Below are positions 34,539-46,804 of a stretch of DNA of 64,000 nucleotides, piece by piece; position 1 is the first letter of the stretch; each line of letters opens with the position of its first letter. The position numbers and the translations under genes were made by a program. The notes under the pieces were generated by a model. It had not been told where the DNA came from. It did no database searches and was given only the letters and a program-made list of their open reading frames with translations. Origin of the DNA: Mus musculus. Its lineage: Eukaryota > Chordata > Mammalia > Rodentia > Muridae. Where the stretch lies: contig NC_000079.6 of NCBI RefSeq assembly GCF_000001635.26, positions 72,740,518-72,804,517 on the forward strand, read 5' to 3'.

Positions 34539-34913
34539 TGTTCTGGCTAGTTTTATGTCAACTCAACACAAGCCAGAATCATCTGAGAGAAGAGTCCCTC
34601 ATGTGAGAAAATGCCTCCAAATGATTGATCTACTTGTAGGCAAGTCTGTAGGGAATTTTCTTTCTCAGTGTGATGTTGATGGTGCCATCCCTGGGATGAT
34701 GGTCCTGAGTTCTATAAGAAAGGAGGTGAATAAGTCATGAGGAGCAAGCCAGTAAGCAGTATTTCTCCATGGCCTGTGAATCATTCCTGCCTCCAGTTTT
34801 CGGCTTACCTTATAGACTATGATTTAGGATACACAAGCAAATAGTCCCCTTCCTCCCTGAGTTGGTTTTAGTCCTGGTGTTCCATTGCAGCAATAGAAAT
34901 GCCAACAAAGACA
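34539..34913 (+). mobile_element. MaLR-type LTR, plus orientation, inside ancient L1
   Basis: TGTTCTGGCTAG start, 'aactcaacacaagccagaat', 'ggtgccatccctgggatgat' (34681-34700), 'gccagtaagcagtatttctc', and an end 'gcaatagaaatgccaacaaa' then GACA. It is the opposite orientation of the family seen at 36184. No perfect 5-bp duplication was found. L1-like sequence continues on both sides. Confidence 0.78.
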
Positions 34914-35170
34914 TGTACTAAGTTATTGATCTTGGAAATTACAATTTGGTTCTTTCTCATGATTTATGTCTCTGCTTAATTCTTCATTTAGAGCATGAAT
35001 TGTTTGCTTGATGTTCTTGGGCTGTATTGCTGTATCCTCTTAATTTTTTTTTTTAAATTTCTTTTGTCTTCTTTATCAGTTTCCCGATGGGCTTCATGTT
35101 ACTTTGTTTTACTATAACTCTTGGTTCCTTATATTTGAGAAGTACATACATGGAGGATCAATCATTTCTA

Positions 35171-35370
35171 CTACCTTTTTTTTTAAAGAAAAGATTTATT
35201 TATTTTATTTTATTTATATGAGTACACTGGAACTGTCTTTAGACACACCAGAAGTAGATATCAGATACCATTACTGATGATTGTGAGCCACCATATGGTT
35301 GCTGGAAATTGAACTCGGGACCTCTGGAAGAGCAGTTAGTGCTCTTAATCACTGAACTGTCTCTCCATCC
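35171..35370 (-). mobile_element. B2/B3-type SINE, minus orientation
   Basis: T-rich start, 'gattgtgagccaccatatgg' (35279-35298), 'cgggacctctggaagagcag', and the tRNA-like head 'actgaactgtctctccatcc' at 35351-35370. An 8-bp direct repeat catttcta flanks it at 35163-35170 and 35371-35378. Confidence 0.85.
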
Positions 35371-35456
35371 CATTTCTATGACTTTTATAACATGACTCTC
35401 ACAGTCAATTGTTTCATCTGGAAGGTATGCCTCAGCATGATTGTCTGGAAGGCTAT

Positions 35457-35506
35457 ATTTTTTAAGATTTATTTTTCTTTTTAATAATGTGTATTTGTGT
35501 GCAAAG

Positions 35507-35553
<47 letters not shown>

Positions 35554-35711
35554 GATATGTGCGTATGAGTGTAGAAGATGGTGTCAGATCCCATTAGGTG
35601 GGAGTTATAATTGGTTATGAGCTTCCTGGTATAGGTGCTGGGAATTGAGCAAAGGTCTCCTGGAAGAGCAGTATACACTGTTAAGTACTGAACCTTTTCT
35701 CCAGCCCCTAC
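35457..35711 (-). mobile_element. B3-type SINE, minus orientation, with (GT)n
   Basis: The right part carries 'ggtgctgggaattgagcaaa' (35635-35654), 'ctcctggaagagcagt' and the head 'ttctccagcccc'. An expanded GT tract (35508-35550) sits in its tail side. The 8-bp direct repeat aaggctat flanks it at 35449-35456 and 35712-35719. Confidence 0.85.
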
Positions 35712-36183
35712 AAGGCTATTTTGGATTCAGTTGAGCAATGCAATATAGTCTCTAAATTGCTCCTTAGCTGTAACCAATGGCTTTGAACATGGTGCATATG
35801 GTACGCAGGTATCTCTGTGAGAATATATGAAGAGAGCTGTTTTAGTGGAGTACCCACCCCCTGGCCAGGTCCCAGAGACAGGTCTGTGGTGTTGAGGTCT
35901 GCTGAGACCCTCACTCCTCTTTCCCTTTGCTAAGTCCCCTTATTCAGCTGAAGAACATTTCTGTGGTTACTGGTTTGCCTCTTTTGTCTCTGTCTATGTC
36001 CTACAGAAATCCATTCTCTATTCTGTGTGCTTTGGTTGTCCTTGCTTTGTGTAGGCCTCTTCCTCCCCACCCTCCCAGTCCCCCACCATTTCTTTAACAT
36101 ATATTCACTTGAAGAAGTGTTTGGACGGAACATGTTCTTTAAAAAAGTTATATCCAAAATTATTCACTTACTGATAAGTACAC

Positions 36184-36579
36184 TGTCTTAGTCAGAGTTT
36201 CTATTCCTGCACAAACATCATGACCAAGAAGCAAATTGGGGAGGAAAGGGTTTATTCGGCTTACACTTCCATACTGCTGTTCATCACCAAAGGAAGTCAA
36301 GACTGGAACTTAGGCAGGTCAGAAAGCAGGAGCTGATGCAGAGGCCATGGAGGGGTGTTCTTTACTGGCTAGCTTCCCCCTGGCTTGCTTAGCCTGCTCT
36401 CTTATAGAACCAAGACTACCAGCCCAGAGATGGTCCCACCCACAAGGGGCCTTTCCCCCTTGATCACTAATTGAGAAAATGCCTTACAGTTGGATCTCAT
36501 GGAGGCATTTCCTCAACTGAAGCTCCTTTTTCTGTGATAACTCCAGCTGTGTCAAGTTGACACAAAACTAGCCAGTACA
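36184..36579 (-). mobile_element. Solo MaLR-type LTR, intact ends, 5-bp duplication
   Basis: A 396-bp element starts TGTCTTAG and ends CAGTACA on the plus strand, so it has the TG...CA ends of an LTR. The direct repeat tacac lies at 36179-36183 and 36580-36584. The polyadenylation signal reads on the minus strand (TTTATT at about 36250). No internal genes, so a solo LTR. This is the best-preserved copy of the family also seen at 866, 18836, 21993, 34539, 50013 and 51725. Confidence 0.93.
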
Positions 36580-36796
36580 TACACTAACTTCTATTTTGCT
36601 TCTTTTTATTTTAATTTTAATTTTTTGAGGAATATTTAGAAAGCAGAAAGCAAAGCAAAGTGACCTGGTTTGGTCAAGTTACCTAGAAAATTTTCTGAGA
36701 GAGGCTTGCCATTTAGCAGAAGGACTGTGTTGCAGGTAGAGGTAACACGTTCACAGGATCTCAGATCCTAGGTTCTGGGTTCTGACATTTTTCCAT

Positions 36797-36844
36797 CTTC
36801 CTTCTTTCCTTCCTTCCTTCCTTCCTTCCTTCCTTCCTTCCTTC

Positions 36845-36887
<43 letters not shown>

Positions 36888-36894
36888 TCCTTCT
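36797..36894. repeat. (TTCC)n(TTTC)n microsatellite
   Basis: A pyrimidine tract of TTCC units changes to TTTC units at about 36846. An 18-base A-run follows at 36926-36943. Confidence 0.96.
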
Positions 36895-37113
36895 TAAACT
36901 TGACTCCGGATCTGTTTATTTCATGAAAAAAAAAAAAAAAAAACCCAACCACAATAATATCAATTGTAACTTCAAAATATTCTTCTCTTAAGAAAAATGG
37001 TAATATAAATTTAGACTTAAGGGAACATTAATTTTGAGATATTTCCAGTTCACCTTCTCCCCATGAATTTCAAATAAGGTGTTGATTTTTTTGGCTGTTG
37101 ATCTCGTGCATGT

Positions 37114-37810
37114 GTTATTTTTTAATTTACATTTCAAATGTTATCCCAGTTCCTGGTTTTCCCCTCAAAAAAACACCCTCCTTCTATTCCCAACCCCCTC
37201 GCCCTGCTCACCAACCCACCTACTCCTGCTTCCTGGCCCTGGCATTCCCACACACTGGGGCATAGAGCCTTCACAGGACCAAGGACCTCTTCTTCCATTG
37301 ATGTCTGACAAGGCCATCCTCTGCTACATATGGAGCTGGAGCCATGAGGCCCACCATGTGTACTCTTTGGTTGGTGGTTTAGTCCCTGCAAGCTCTGGGG
37401 GTACTGGTTAGTTCATATCGTTGTGATCTCTCTCTTTTAAAAATAATTATTTTATTTATTTACATCTCAAATGTTACCCTCTTCCTGTTCCCTCCTCCCA
37501 GAGTTCTTTACTCCATCCCCTTCCCCTTTTCCTCTGAGATGGTGTTCTCCCCCTCCTAATACCAGGCATCCCCCTTCTCTGGGGCATCAAATCTCTATAG
37601 GATTAGGTCCACTAGGGCCAGACAAGGCAGTCAGTCCCATGCTACATATGTGCTGGGAGCCTCAGAGTAGCTCCTGTATGCTCTTTGGTTAGTGGCTTAG
37701 TCTCTGAGAGCTCCCAGGGGTCCAGGTTGGTTGACACTGTTGCTCTTCCTCTGGGGTTGCTATCCCCTTCAGCTCCTTCAATCTTTTCCCCTGAATCTTC
37801 CATAGGGTTC
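37114..37810 (-). mobile_element. Two L1 3'-end fragments in tandem, minus orientation
   Basis: 37114-37424 and about 37435-37810 each begin with a T/A-rich tail region and 'tttacat(t/c)tcaaatgtta'. Each runs through the L1 3' UTR landmarks ('actggggcat', 'ctacata', 'agctctgggggtactggtta' in the first, 'gctcccaggggtccagg' in the second). They differ enough to be separate insertions of different L1 subfamilies rather than a recent duplication. Confidence 0.85.
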
Positions 37811-38865
37811 TACAACCTCAGTCCAGTTTTTGAGCCCCTCTCCAGCAACCACTTCCACTTCTACCCTGGAACATCGCATGTGCATGCTCCTAACCTCCAG
37901 CTCTCAAACACATTGCCCTATGGTTTCCTTCTACCATTCTCTTACATGCCTCTCATTTACAGAACAGTATCCACACATGCATGTCTGAATATATGTACAT
38001 GTACCTGTGGATTTCTTCATGTTTGAGACTGTTATTAATGCTGTTATCTTTACTTAACTGTTCTGTATGTTCCCTGAGGGCAAGGACAAGCTAGTATCTA
38101 TTAGAACCTCAAGTTTGGCACATAGGATTTTAAAATGTCTAGAGACTGATTCAGTAGGGCTAGAGCAATCTCCCCAGTGCACATGTCTCTCTATGTGAGA
38201 GAAATCCATGTTCTTCTGACTGCATTTGTATGAACCCATACACCCTCCATCTTTTGCCTACTAGGAAAACAAACCACTAAGATCATAGGGCCTAACAGAG
38301 AAGGCAAGAATGTAAACTGGCTATTGCAGTCAGCTGTATTAGGGATTCAGCAGATGTGTGCATGGGAGGAACCCAGGATACCCTTACAGAACATCTGAAG
38401 GCTTGGAGAAATTTCCAGAATGCCAACACTGCACCAGGTACCCAACCTCCAGGGTACCTTGCTAACATGCATATTTGCAAACCTCACAGTTTATGGTGGT
38501 CCTTTGCTTCCCATCATGTTTGTAAAGGTAGCATGGAGGCTTCCTGCTCCGGCATATATCCATGGCTCAGGCTCAGGGGAATCAATACTAGACTGAGATA
38601 AATGCTTAGAATTTAAGGTTTCTGCCTTCAGCCAGAGAGAATCCTACTTGTTAAGCCCACATTCTTACACATGGAGCCAGGATACAGGACCCTTTTCAGA
38701 GCCAAGGACTTCTGCCTTTTGTCTGTGGGATGGAGCCATCATCAATTTCTGAGACCCTTCATCAACTTCTGGGTCTCTCTCTTTTTTTTTTTTCTCTTTC
38801 CTGGAGTCTGAGGGAAGATAATAGAAAAAGGAGACAGGGTAAAAGTAGACTATCATGGCTACCAG
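37811..38865. other. unassigned non-coding sequence
   Basis: No gene or mobile element recognised. A T-run lies near 38782. Confidence 0.4.
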
Positions 38866-39042
38866 TGATTCATTCATTAATTCATTTACCGGTTCATCTG
38901 TTCAACCATCCATTCATATATTCATCCATAGATTTACCCATTTATTTTTATGCATCTCTCATTCATTCACCTATACATTCCTCCATTCATTCACCCCCTA
39001 CACTCATCCATTCACATATATTCATTCATACATCAATCACCC
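38866..39042. repeat. Degenerate (ATTC)n tetranucleotide repeat
   Basis: ATTC/ATCC words recur at four-base spacing with many substitutions. The following 'cacctggtactggatacatt' resembles the ancient mammalian repeat often joined to such arrays. Confidence 0.85.
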
Positions 39043-39868
39043 ACTGGACACCTGGTACTGGATACATTGTGAACAAGCATGACCCTGTCCTCCTGGACCC
39101 CTGCCTAGGTGAAGAGAAGACTGCTGACATCTAAACTGCATGCCAAGGGTAACATTGGCTGTGCAGACAGCTTGTTGACAGGAACACAAGGAAGATTACA
39201 GTGGAAACAATGCCATTTTTATTTGGGAACCATATTGCAAAGAACAAGAACATTGCACCGAGAATGTATATGCCACAGATAATGGCCACAGTCAAAGAGG
39301 CTGCAGCAAAGGCAAACTTCTAGAGACCCAAACAAGCAGGGGTCACAGGACATGTTGTCACATGACTTTGGTTCCAAGGATTAGTATCTGAGGTGGGACA
39401 GGCATGAGGCTGTAAACAGACAGGTGTCAGGCATAAAGCTTCCCACATGTGCTTTTATGGTGACTTTGTGCAAGGTTGTGGTCACTCACTGGGCAGAGTC
39501 ATCTGAACTCATCACTCTGAAGCCGTCATGAGTGAGAACCAAGTCCTTCCAAACCTTGTGCTCAGGCTGGTGCTGATTACCCCACCTTCACTGTGATAAC
39601 CGTCATTGGCTGAATTGCATCTTCCTCTGTTTACAACAGCCTAGCCCTACCTGGGAATGGATACTGCTGGCCAGGTATCTAATAGTGAGCACACACAAGT
39701 GTTCCAACCCTGATTAGCCCAGCTTGACTCAATGCAAAGCACAAGGAGGGGATTGATAAAAATCTTCAAGTGAGTTCTGTGTCTGCTGTGTGTGGAAACT
39801 GTAGGGCTGCTGGAGATGCTTGGAGCTGAGGCCATGGTACAGATGGGCCAAGACTTCAGGAGGGACAT

Positions 39869-39869
<1 letters not shown>
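39043..39869. other. unassigned non-coding sequence
   Basis: No gene or mobile element recognised. Confidence 0.4.

Positions 39870-39917
<48 letters not shown>
39870..39917. repeat. (GT)24 microsatellite
   Basis: Uninterrupted GT dinucleotides for 48 bp. Confidence 0.97.
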
Positions 39918-39918
<1 letters not shown>

Positions 39919-41508
39919 ACACGATTGCCATGGCCAAGAGTAGGAGAGTGAAGTGTTGTGAGTTCTGGTATCCAAACTCAGCTAGAGCAACTTTCAAGAC
40001 ACAAATTTCCCTGTGGGCAGGAAGCTGGAGGTTGACATCAAGACAATGAGACCAATGCCTGGACCCCACTTGTGATCACAGGTGGCACTGTCTGACTGGC
40101 ACAACTGTTCTTTGGGCTTTTCAGTCCTGAGTGAATTCCTATTCCTGCCTTTCTGTCGCTGTGATGTGTAAGTCAGCTCTCACACTGTAACAAACATCAT
40201 AGAGGGTGTAAACCACAGGTGTTGACACTCACCATCCTGGAAGCTGAGGCATATGGGGACCAGCTGGACGCTTCTAAGGATCTGTCCTTGGTATACAGAT
40301 ACAATGTCCTTCCAGAGTCCTCCCCTGTGACCTTCCTTGTGTGTACTGAACAAGAGTCTACAAGATGACTGTGGATAAGGGCTTTTTTTTTTTTTCACAA
40401 ACCATTGCATAAGTAGCCATAAGCACAATCACACATCAATAAAAATAAAAGTAGTAAATAAAAGTCATAAAGTTATGGATAAACAAATAATTAAAACTAC
40501 CGATTAGATTAGGACCTACCCTGGTAACTTCATTTTTTTTCTCAGTGCCATTTCTAATAGGATCACTTTCAGAGGTTCCTGGAATCAAGCCTCAGTCATA
40601 GATTTGAGGGACCCAGGATGATGGAACACAGACAGCTGAGGCTTCATTTCACCATTGTCAGCAAGATGCCACCGACCCCATCACCCCCCTGTGTGAAGGA
40701 GCTGGATAAATAAGACATTGTTGTGGGTTTGGGTTTGGTTTTGGTTTGGTTTTTTAAGCATCAGTGCACTCTCATCAGTCCTGGAATGCTTTATTGCTGA
40801 CCTTGTTTGTATGTGATGACATTCTGATTTAAGAAGAGCGGAGGTTGTGTAGCATGGTCACAAACATACCCAGACCACTGTGAATACATTGTCTATATTT
40901 CCCTTTACACATTACTTCAGTGATAACTCACTGGGATATTTTATAGCACCTTGATTCTTCAACCAGGTGCAGGCTGATATGAAACTTGGAGCAGATGAAG
41001 CAGTCAGGCCTCTGCCCTGTGTAAAATATGAGGGTCGTTTCAAGTTTTTCTGAAACAACTATGGGGCTTGTCTCCTCCGACTGTGATTCAGTTTCTCAGC
41101 AGCCTATAAAAATATATGAGTTTGTTAGCATCCAATGATTTGGTAAGTAAATTATTAACTAATAAAACACCTTTCCCCTACACTCTATATCTGGAGCAAC
41201 TTAATCACAGAGAGGCAAATGAATGCTTAGCATTGATTGACATCATGGGGAGGTGCTATACTCAAATATCAAGAGAAAAGGTTGTGAGGTTGAAGGGATA
41301 AAATGCAGATATTGTCGAGAACTCACACTCCATTCCCTCCCTCCCTCCTTCCCAACCTTCTTTCTCTTTCTCTTGTCTCTATGACAGAATCACACTGTGT
41401 TAGACTAAACTTAAACTTGCAGAAATCCTCCTGCCTGAATCTCCAGCAATTAAAGTATTTAATTTCTTTTTTAAATGTTTCCTTCTTTCTTTTTACACCT
41501 CTTCTTCT
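39918..41508. other. unassigned non-coding sequence
   Basis: No gene is recognised. 40140-40360 may be an old LTR-like or MER-type fragment, but I could not align it securely. Confidence 0.4.
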
Positions 41509-41708
41509 TTTCTTTTCTTTCTTTCTTTCTTTCTTTCTTTCTTTGTTTCTTTCTTTCATTCTGTTTTTTTGAGACAGGGTTTCTCTGTGTAGCCTTAGCT
41601 ATCCTGGAACTTTCTCTGGACACCAGGCTTGCCTAGGACTCACAGAGAACCACCTGCCTCTGCCTCCCTACTGCCAGGTTTAAAGACATGTGCTACCACT
41701 GCCTGGCT
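41509..41708 (-). mobile_element. B1 SINE, minus orientation, with (TTTC)n tail
   Basis: B1 body at 41561-41708: 'gagacagggtttctctgtgt' (41571-41590), 'gccttagctatcctggaac', 'cacctgcctctgcctccc', and an end 'accactgcctggctaa'. The TTTC array at 41509-41558 sits exactly where the A-tail belongs (left side in this orientation), so it probably grew from the tail. Confidence 0.9.
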
Positions 41709-43119
41709 AAGTGAATTTAGTTTGTTAAGGAAGGGGGTTCCCGGGGCTCCCGCTACAGTCTTATCTGTTTCTGTGCCCTTCTGACCCCTCACTGTTTCTC
41801 ACCTGCATGATGCTTCTGCAATGGCCACAGTGATCTCCTCCTCGGTGTCCTCCTCACCCTGCAGCCTCGCTATAATCCCCTCTTTATATGGCTGCTAAAG
41901 CGAGTGTTTAAAATCAAATTTACCGAGGAATGATTTTTCTGCAATACCAGGCTTGCCTGTCTAGGATGTGGAAGGGCAAGTATCTTCACTGAGGTGTGCC
42001 TGACACACAGCCTGAGATAGGTCAACAGGTCTCTCAGATCTGGCAACTCCCTGGAAGCTTGGTCTCCACACTGGTATGATGTACATGTGTAAGCACAGTG
42101 GCCCCGGGCAGACCTGTTTCATGCCTTTCATTACTCTTCTGAGAAATACTTCCTTCATCCTACTGCAAACCATGGGACTATACTTCTAGGGAATAGACTC
42201 CATGCAGCCAGGGCTGCCCCTAGCTCTGTAGAGCTTTCACATTCACTCTTGGTTACCAATAACACACAATCCTTGGTGCTTGCTGGTTCAGCTAGGTAGG
42301 TGTGTGTATGCATTTTAATCTACACACTTAAGCTTTGGGAGGGGGGCAGTTTCTCTTTCAGCCCAGTCCAGAGCATGGACCAAACAAGTAACTTTGTTTA
42401 AACATGTAGTTGAAAACTGTGTGATGTGCAATGACTCCAGTGCAAAGAGCTGCTACACAGTATCATCTCCTTTTCTGTGAATGGTTACCTTCATTACACT
42501 TCTCTTACACAGCTCCACCTCTAGCCAGGCAGGGCCTTGTAGAAAGGCTGTGCCCGGTGTTCTTACTGAGGTAATAACTATAGGAAGGGTGAAACATCAG
42601 GAGTGGACATCAGGCTGGGCTTGCTCATGAAAGGCTTCCTCTCCAGCATGCTGACACATTCTGTGGCCATCTGTTCTGATGACATCTTTCAGGGGCCAAG
42701 AGCTGCTATAAAGGGACACTGAGATTGCTACAACCTTGTCATTTCCTGCTGGAGCATCCTGCTACGCCTGCCATCCTGGTTGGCAGAGCACACCTCTCCC
42801 TCTGCTTCCTGAATCTTTCCATTGTCTCTGGGTGGCTGTAACACAGCTGAACCACCACCACCATCCTTCCCTGCAGCCGCTCCTGCCTCAGGGCTATTCC
42901 CTATCCCAGTTGGAGTCAGTGGTTTATGGAGTGACTAGGAAGCCACTCCCTTTCGAAGCAGAACCCACAAGCATCTTGCTCTGTCCTCCAATCATGAAGA
43001 AAGTGGGCAGGATGGGACCAGTCTGCAGCTTGGAGCCTCCTTAGCTCTAGTTCTGCATCCCCCCGTGTCAGAGCCATGACACACAGCCTGTGAATATCAC
43101 CTGCATCCTAACCAACAGG
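41709..43119. other. unassigned non-coding sequence
   Basis: No gene or mobile element recognised. Open frames are short and overlapping. Confidence 0.4.
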
Positions 43120-43320
43120 CTGAGACCTCACAGAGCTAATTAGCATCCCTCCTCAACCACACCCCCAGGGCGGCTCACAGGGTCCCCACACATAATTAGC
43201 CGATGATAAATATTTGTTGAACTGAAATGAACTCTCTGGAAACAGCGATTTAAACATGATTAAGTAGTTTCTAAGCACTCCAGGTCGTCCTCACGAGCTG
43301 TAATGATTCTATCTTCTTAT
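43120..43320. promoter_or_regulatory. Candidate regulatory block with TAATTAGC pair
   Basis: This is repeat-free DNA with a perfect palindrome GCTAATTAGC at 43135-43144 and a second TAATTAGC at 43193-43200. Between them are a CCACACCCCC (KLF/Sp-type) word at 43157-43166 and 'gggcggctc'. Further TAA/ATTA-type words follow (GATAAATATTTG, GATTAAG, GTAATGATT). Conservation is not tested, so enhancer function is inference. Confidence 0.35.
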
Positions 43321-46308
43321 GCTGCCTGGATGCCCTGGGGATGCCCCGTCTGTTCAAATCTCCATCACTAGTTCTTTCTGGCCAGCATGTTTGTCTCTCT
43401 CCTTGGGGAGAGCTGCTGCTCATCTGACCCTTTGCTTGTCCTGCACTGCCAGGCTTTACCAGGAAGGAGGCTAGACAGGTCTGTCACTCCTAGGGCGACA
43501 GCTCAGGTCACAGTCTGCAAGTGCCCTGTCTCCCAACAGAGGACCCACACGACAGCTCCTTTCTGGCAGATTTCTAGGTCTGTGGCAACAGTGTAGAATG
43601 TCCTAGAATGAGGAGCCTTCCCACCAGCCAGGCAGGGATTGGCAGAAGCCACCTGTTAAGGTGTGAGAGAATGATGAAGGTAAGATTCATCAAGCCTGCT
43701 GCCAAGCATGGCTTTCTTCAAAAGGTGCCTCCCCTTCCCTCCTGGTGGCAGAAGGAGCTCAACATAACACAAGATGTTTTCATGGGTCTCTACACCCTGT
43801 AAGCTGAAGGCTGCACCCACCAGCACTTTCATCCGATTTACCATCCTTGAAGCCTACCTTAGGACTTCCAGAGAATTTCAGATCTTCTGTCATCCCTGCT
43901 AAGCCCTGCCACTATGACAAAAGCTGGCAGGAGCCATCAGTGTGAGAGAAAGGATAGAGCAAAGCCACCTTGACCCACATCATGGCTGTACTGTGTCACT
44001 TGTCTCAGGTGCCAGAGGTTGCGGAAAGCTCTTTGGAGGGTCTCAGGTCTAGATCCCCTCAGCATCTTGCTTGTACTCAGCATCCCATTCAGGTCCCTCT
44101 TTTTGAGAGCTACAAGAAGATGGCTGCTCAGCTGTGGTATAGCCCTTTGAGTTTCAGGTTTCCAACATCTTCTATTGACTCCCACCGCAGGAGCCTTTGC
44201 TCAGCTGAAACTGATGCTTAACTTTGGAGCACCCCGGTGAACTAAGCCTGGGAGATATTCTGGGCGAAGGTTCATTGGAGGTTAGCCAGTAGAGGAAGGA
44301 GTAGCACAGATCCATGCTGAACACAACAGGCACACCAGAGAGCACCCCACACACACACACCACCATCACTATGCACAAGGACCTGAAGTCTACTTCTTTC
44401 ACAAGTGACAAAACTGAGCAGGCCCTGCCTAGCATGAAAGTTGGATTTGTTGACATTTGTCTGTATCCTCTGTGACATGGCTTTTACGTACATGCCAGTA
44501 GAAGGCTGCCTGCCAGGTGGCTGAGGCAATATCAGCACAATGGGGCTGCACTTGCAGTTGCTGGAATAGGGAAGGTCTTGGGCTTCTGGAGCCCTCAGAC
44601 ATAGTAGCCTCTCCGTGGAGTATCCTCCACCATGCTCAGACTTGAGCCAGTGTCTAGACTGCTGTAGAGGACACAGGGAGACTTGCTGGAGTGGTTAAAA
44701 TGTGGACGGTTGTCTCTGACTGTTGGAAACAAGACTCAGTGCAGAAGTCCAAATGGAGCCTAAGCAAGCGATAGCTGACGTCACAGTGAGATTTCTGTGT
44801 CCTAGACACCAAGGCAACTGACTGATGTTTTAGGACCATAAAAAAAAATATATTGTATGTATTTGTTAATGCTGTTTCCTGTACCAATGAATAAAAGCAT
44901 ACACTGAAAAAAACTGACAGTGCAACAACAACAGAAAGGAACAGGAAAAATTTTTGAATATTCGAAGATACTTTTCCCTTCAGGCGGCATCCTTGCGATG
45001 TACTTTCCCACAGGTGAGGCAGTGGCATTGGTCATGGCAGTGAGATCTGGACGTGTAGATACTCACGATCGATCTGCACAAATGACCAGCCACGATGCCT
45101 TTCTGATCTGCCTGTATCAATGCAAACTTGCAGTGATGTTTACCTTTGCACTGGGACAATTGACGCTCACTTCTTTTATTCCTATGAACAGGGACAGGCC
45201 GAGACCTCTGGTGGATGCAGCTTTCACAGTCCACTGACTGAAGAAGGCCATGGTTAGGGATGGAGATCTACCTGCCCTTGAGGGACCAATCTCAGGGCAC
45301 GGATCCATCAAGCTGTCATCTACGACTTCTGGTTAATAGGTATCTTCCCCAGTTCAGTAGTCTTCCCTTCATCGTTGCATAAACCCATGTCCATCCCCCA
45401 CCACTGTAATGTGGAAGCAAGACCATCCCATGCATCACCCAGGCACCCACTCTCCTTCTGTGAGACGCTCCCTGGCTTTGATTCTTCTTGTTGTATTCCA
45501 AACAGAAGCCATGTGCACCATGCCCTCCTCACTGCCCCCTTAGTAGTCTCTATCCTGAACGTTCAGGTCCTTGTGAAGCCTGCAGCTGTATAGATAGCTT
45601 CTCCTGTGTGTTCTAGGGGCTGCATGGGGATGTCTAACAGCTGACTATCCTTAAAGGCAAGCAGACCTTTAGACGGACAAGTAGTCTGAGGACCACAGCC
45701 ATCATCATCTCTGCTGGCTCCAAGATGGCTGACACTGCTGATTTAAGGTTACTGGACATATGTAGACGTATCAACAGATGGGTATGTCCTCTTTGCCTCT
45801 GAAGACACTGCTAAATGAAATGAGCCTTGCTGTTGGCATCCAGTTAAGGTTTCATCTGTTCCTCATCTCATCAGAGATCCATCATTGTGTCCCACCTGCA
45901 GGCCCTTGTGTGTCTCCATCTCAGTGCAAATGTGTGGCAGCTGCTGCTCAGACAGCATATGCAAAAACTTAGGGTTGGGAAGGGTGCTCTTCAGACAGTG
46001 GTGATGCTCAGTGGACAACACAAGACCAATGGACTGGGGTTTGAGAGGAAGAGGCAGCACTGGTGGGCTCTGATAGAGCTGTGACTTCTGGGAAATGGGT
46101 ACCACTGCTCTATTGTCTTTGTCCATCGGCATGCACTGTGCATCCTGCCTTTGATCTGGTTCTGGAGAGAGTGGCCAGATGACCCTCTGGTCTCCCTAAC
46201 AGCCCTAGGACCCCTCAGCTTTGATTAAGGAAGGTAGTGAACAGGGCTGGTGCTTCTGGGTTACTGGTCAGAAGGAAGGAGAGCTTTCAGCCATTGGGGT
46301 TTGGAGAT
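43321..46308. other. unassigned non-coding sequence, one possible decayed exon
   Basis: No mobile element recognised. 44944-45013 could be a small exon or remnant with a donor-like CAG|GTGAGG at 45011-45019 (see findings). Otherwise nothing specific. Confidence 0.35.
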
Positions 46309-46621
46309 TGTGGTAGTTTGAATATGGTTGGCCTAGTGAGTGGCACTATTTGAACGTGTGTCCTTGTTGGAGAACGTGTGTCACTGTGTGTGTGGGCTTT
46401 AAGACCCTCCTAACCACATGGGAGCCAGTCTTCTAACTGCCTTTGGAACAAGAGGAACTCTCAGCTCCTCCTGCCCCATGTCTGCCTGGATGCTGCCATG
46501 TTCTCATCTTGATGATAATGGACTGAACCTCTGAACCTGTAAGTCAGATCCAATTAAATGCTGTCCTTATAAGAGTTACCTTGGCCGTGGTGTCTGTTTA
46601 CAGCAGTAAAACACTAAGACA
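46309..46621 (+). mobile_element. Solo MaLR-type LTR, plus orientation
   Basis: Sister of 906-1231: TG start with 'gagtggcactatttgaacg', 'gtgggctttaagaccctcct' (46391-46410), 'gatgataatggactgaacct' (46511-46530), an ATTAAA signal near 46552 and end AAGACA. Flanks gagat (46304-46308) and gagac (46622-46626) differ at one base, fitting a 5-bp duplication. Confidence 0.85.
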
Positions 46622-46804
46622 GAGACGTCTCGTGTTTGGGAGGCTTGGTTCACAGAAGGTGGCGGTATGGACAGGTAACTGGATTGTAAAAGAACTGACC
46701 TCATTGGTTGACTAAGCCATTGATGTAATGACAACAGATTGAGCTGTTGGGGTTAGGCCCATTGGAGAGAGAGGGATCCAGAAATTTCTCTGAATGTATA
46801 TCTT

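Larger units (their letters stand above)
31540..35900 (-). mobile_element. Ancient L1, minus orientation, riddled with later insertions
   Basis: Between the insertions the T-rich plus strand reads as the reverse complement of an old L1 ORF2 and upstream region. Landmarks are 'caggaatattggtatacact' (31830-31849), 'ttgtatcaggataataattt', 'gtgagtttcttgtaagcagc' (33626-33645) and the later L1M-like linker around 34150-34260 and 34950-35160. Five insertions lie inside it: B3 (32700-32906), B1 (33144-33294), an LTR (34539-34913), B2-like (35171-35370) and B3 (35457-35711). Stops and deletions show it is dead. The right end is uncertain. Confidence 0.7.
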
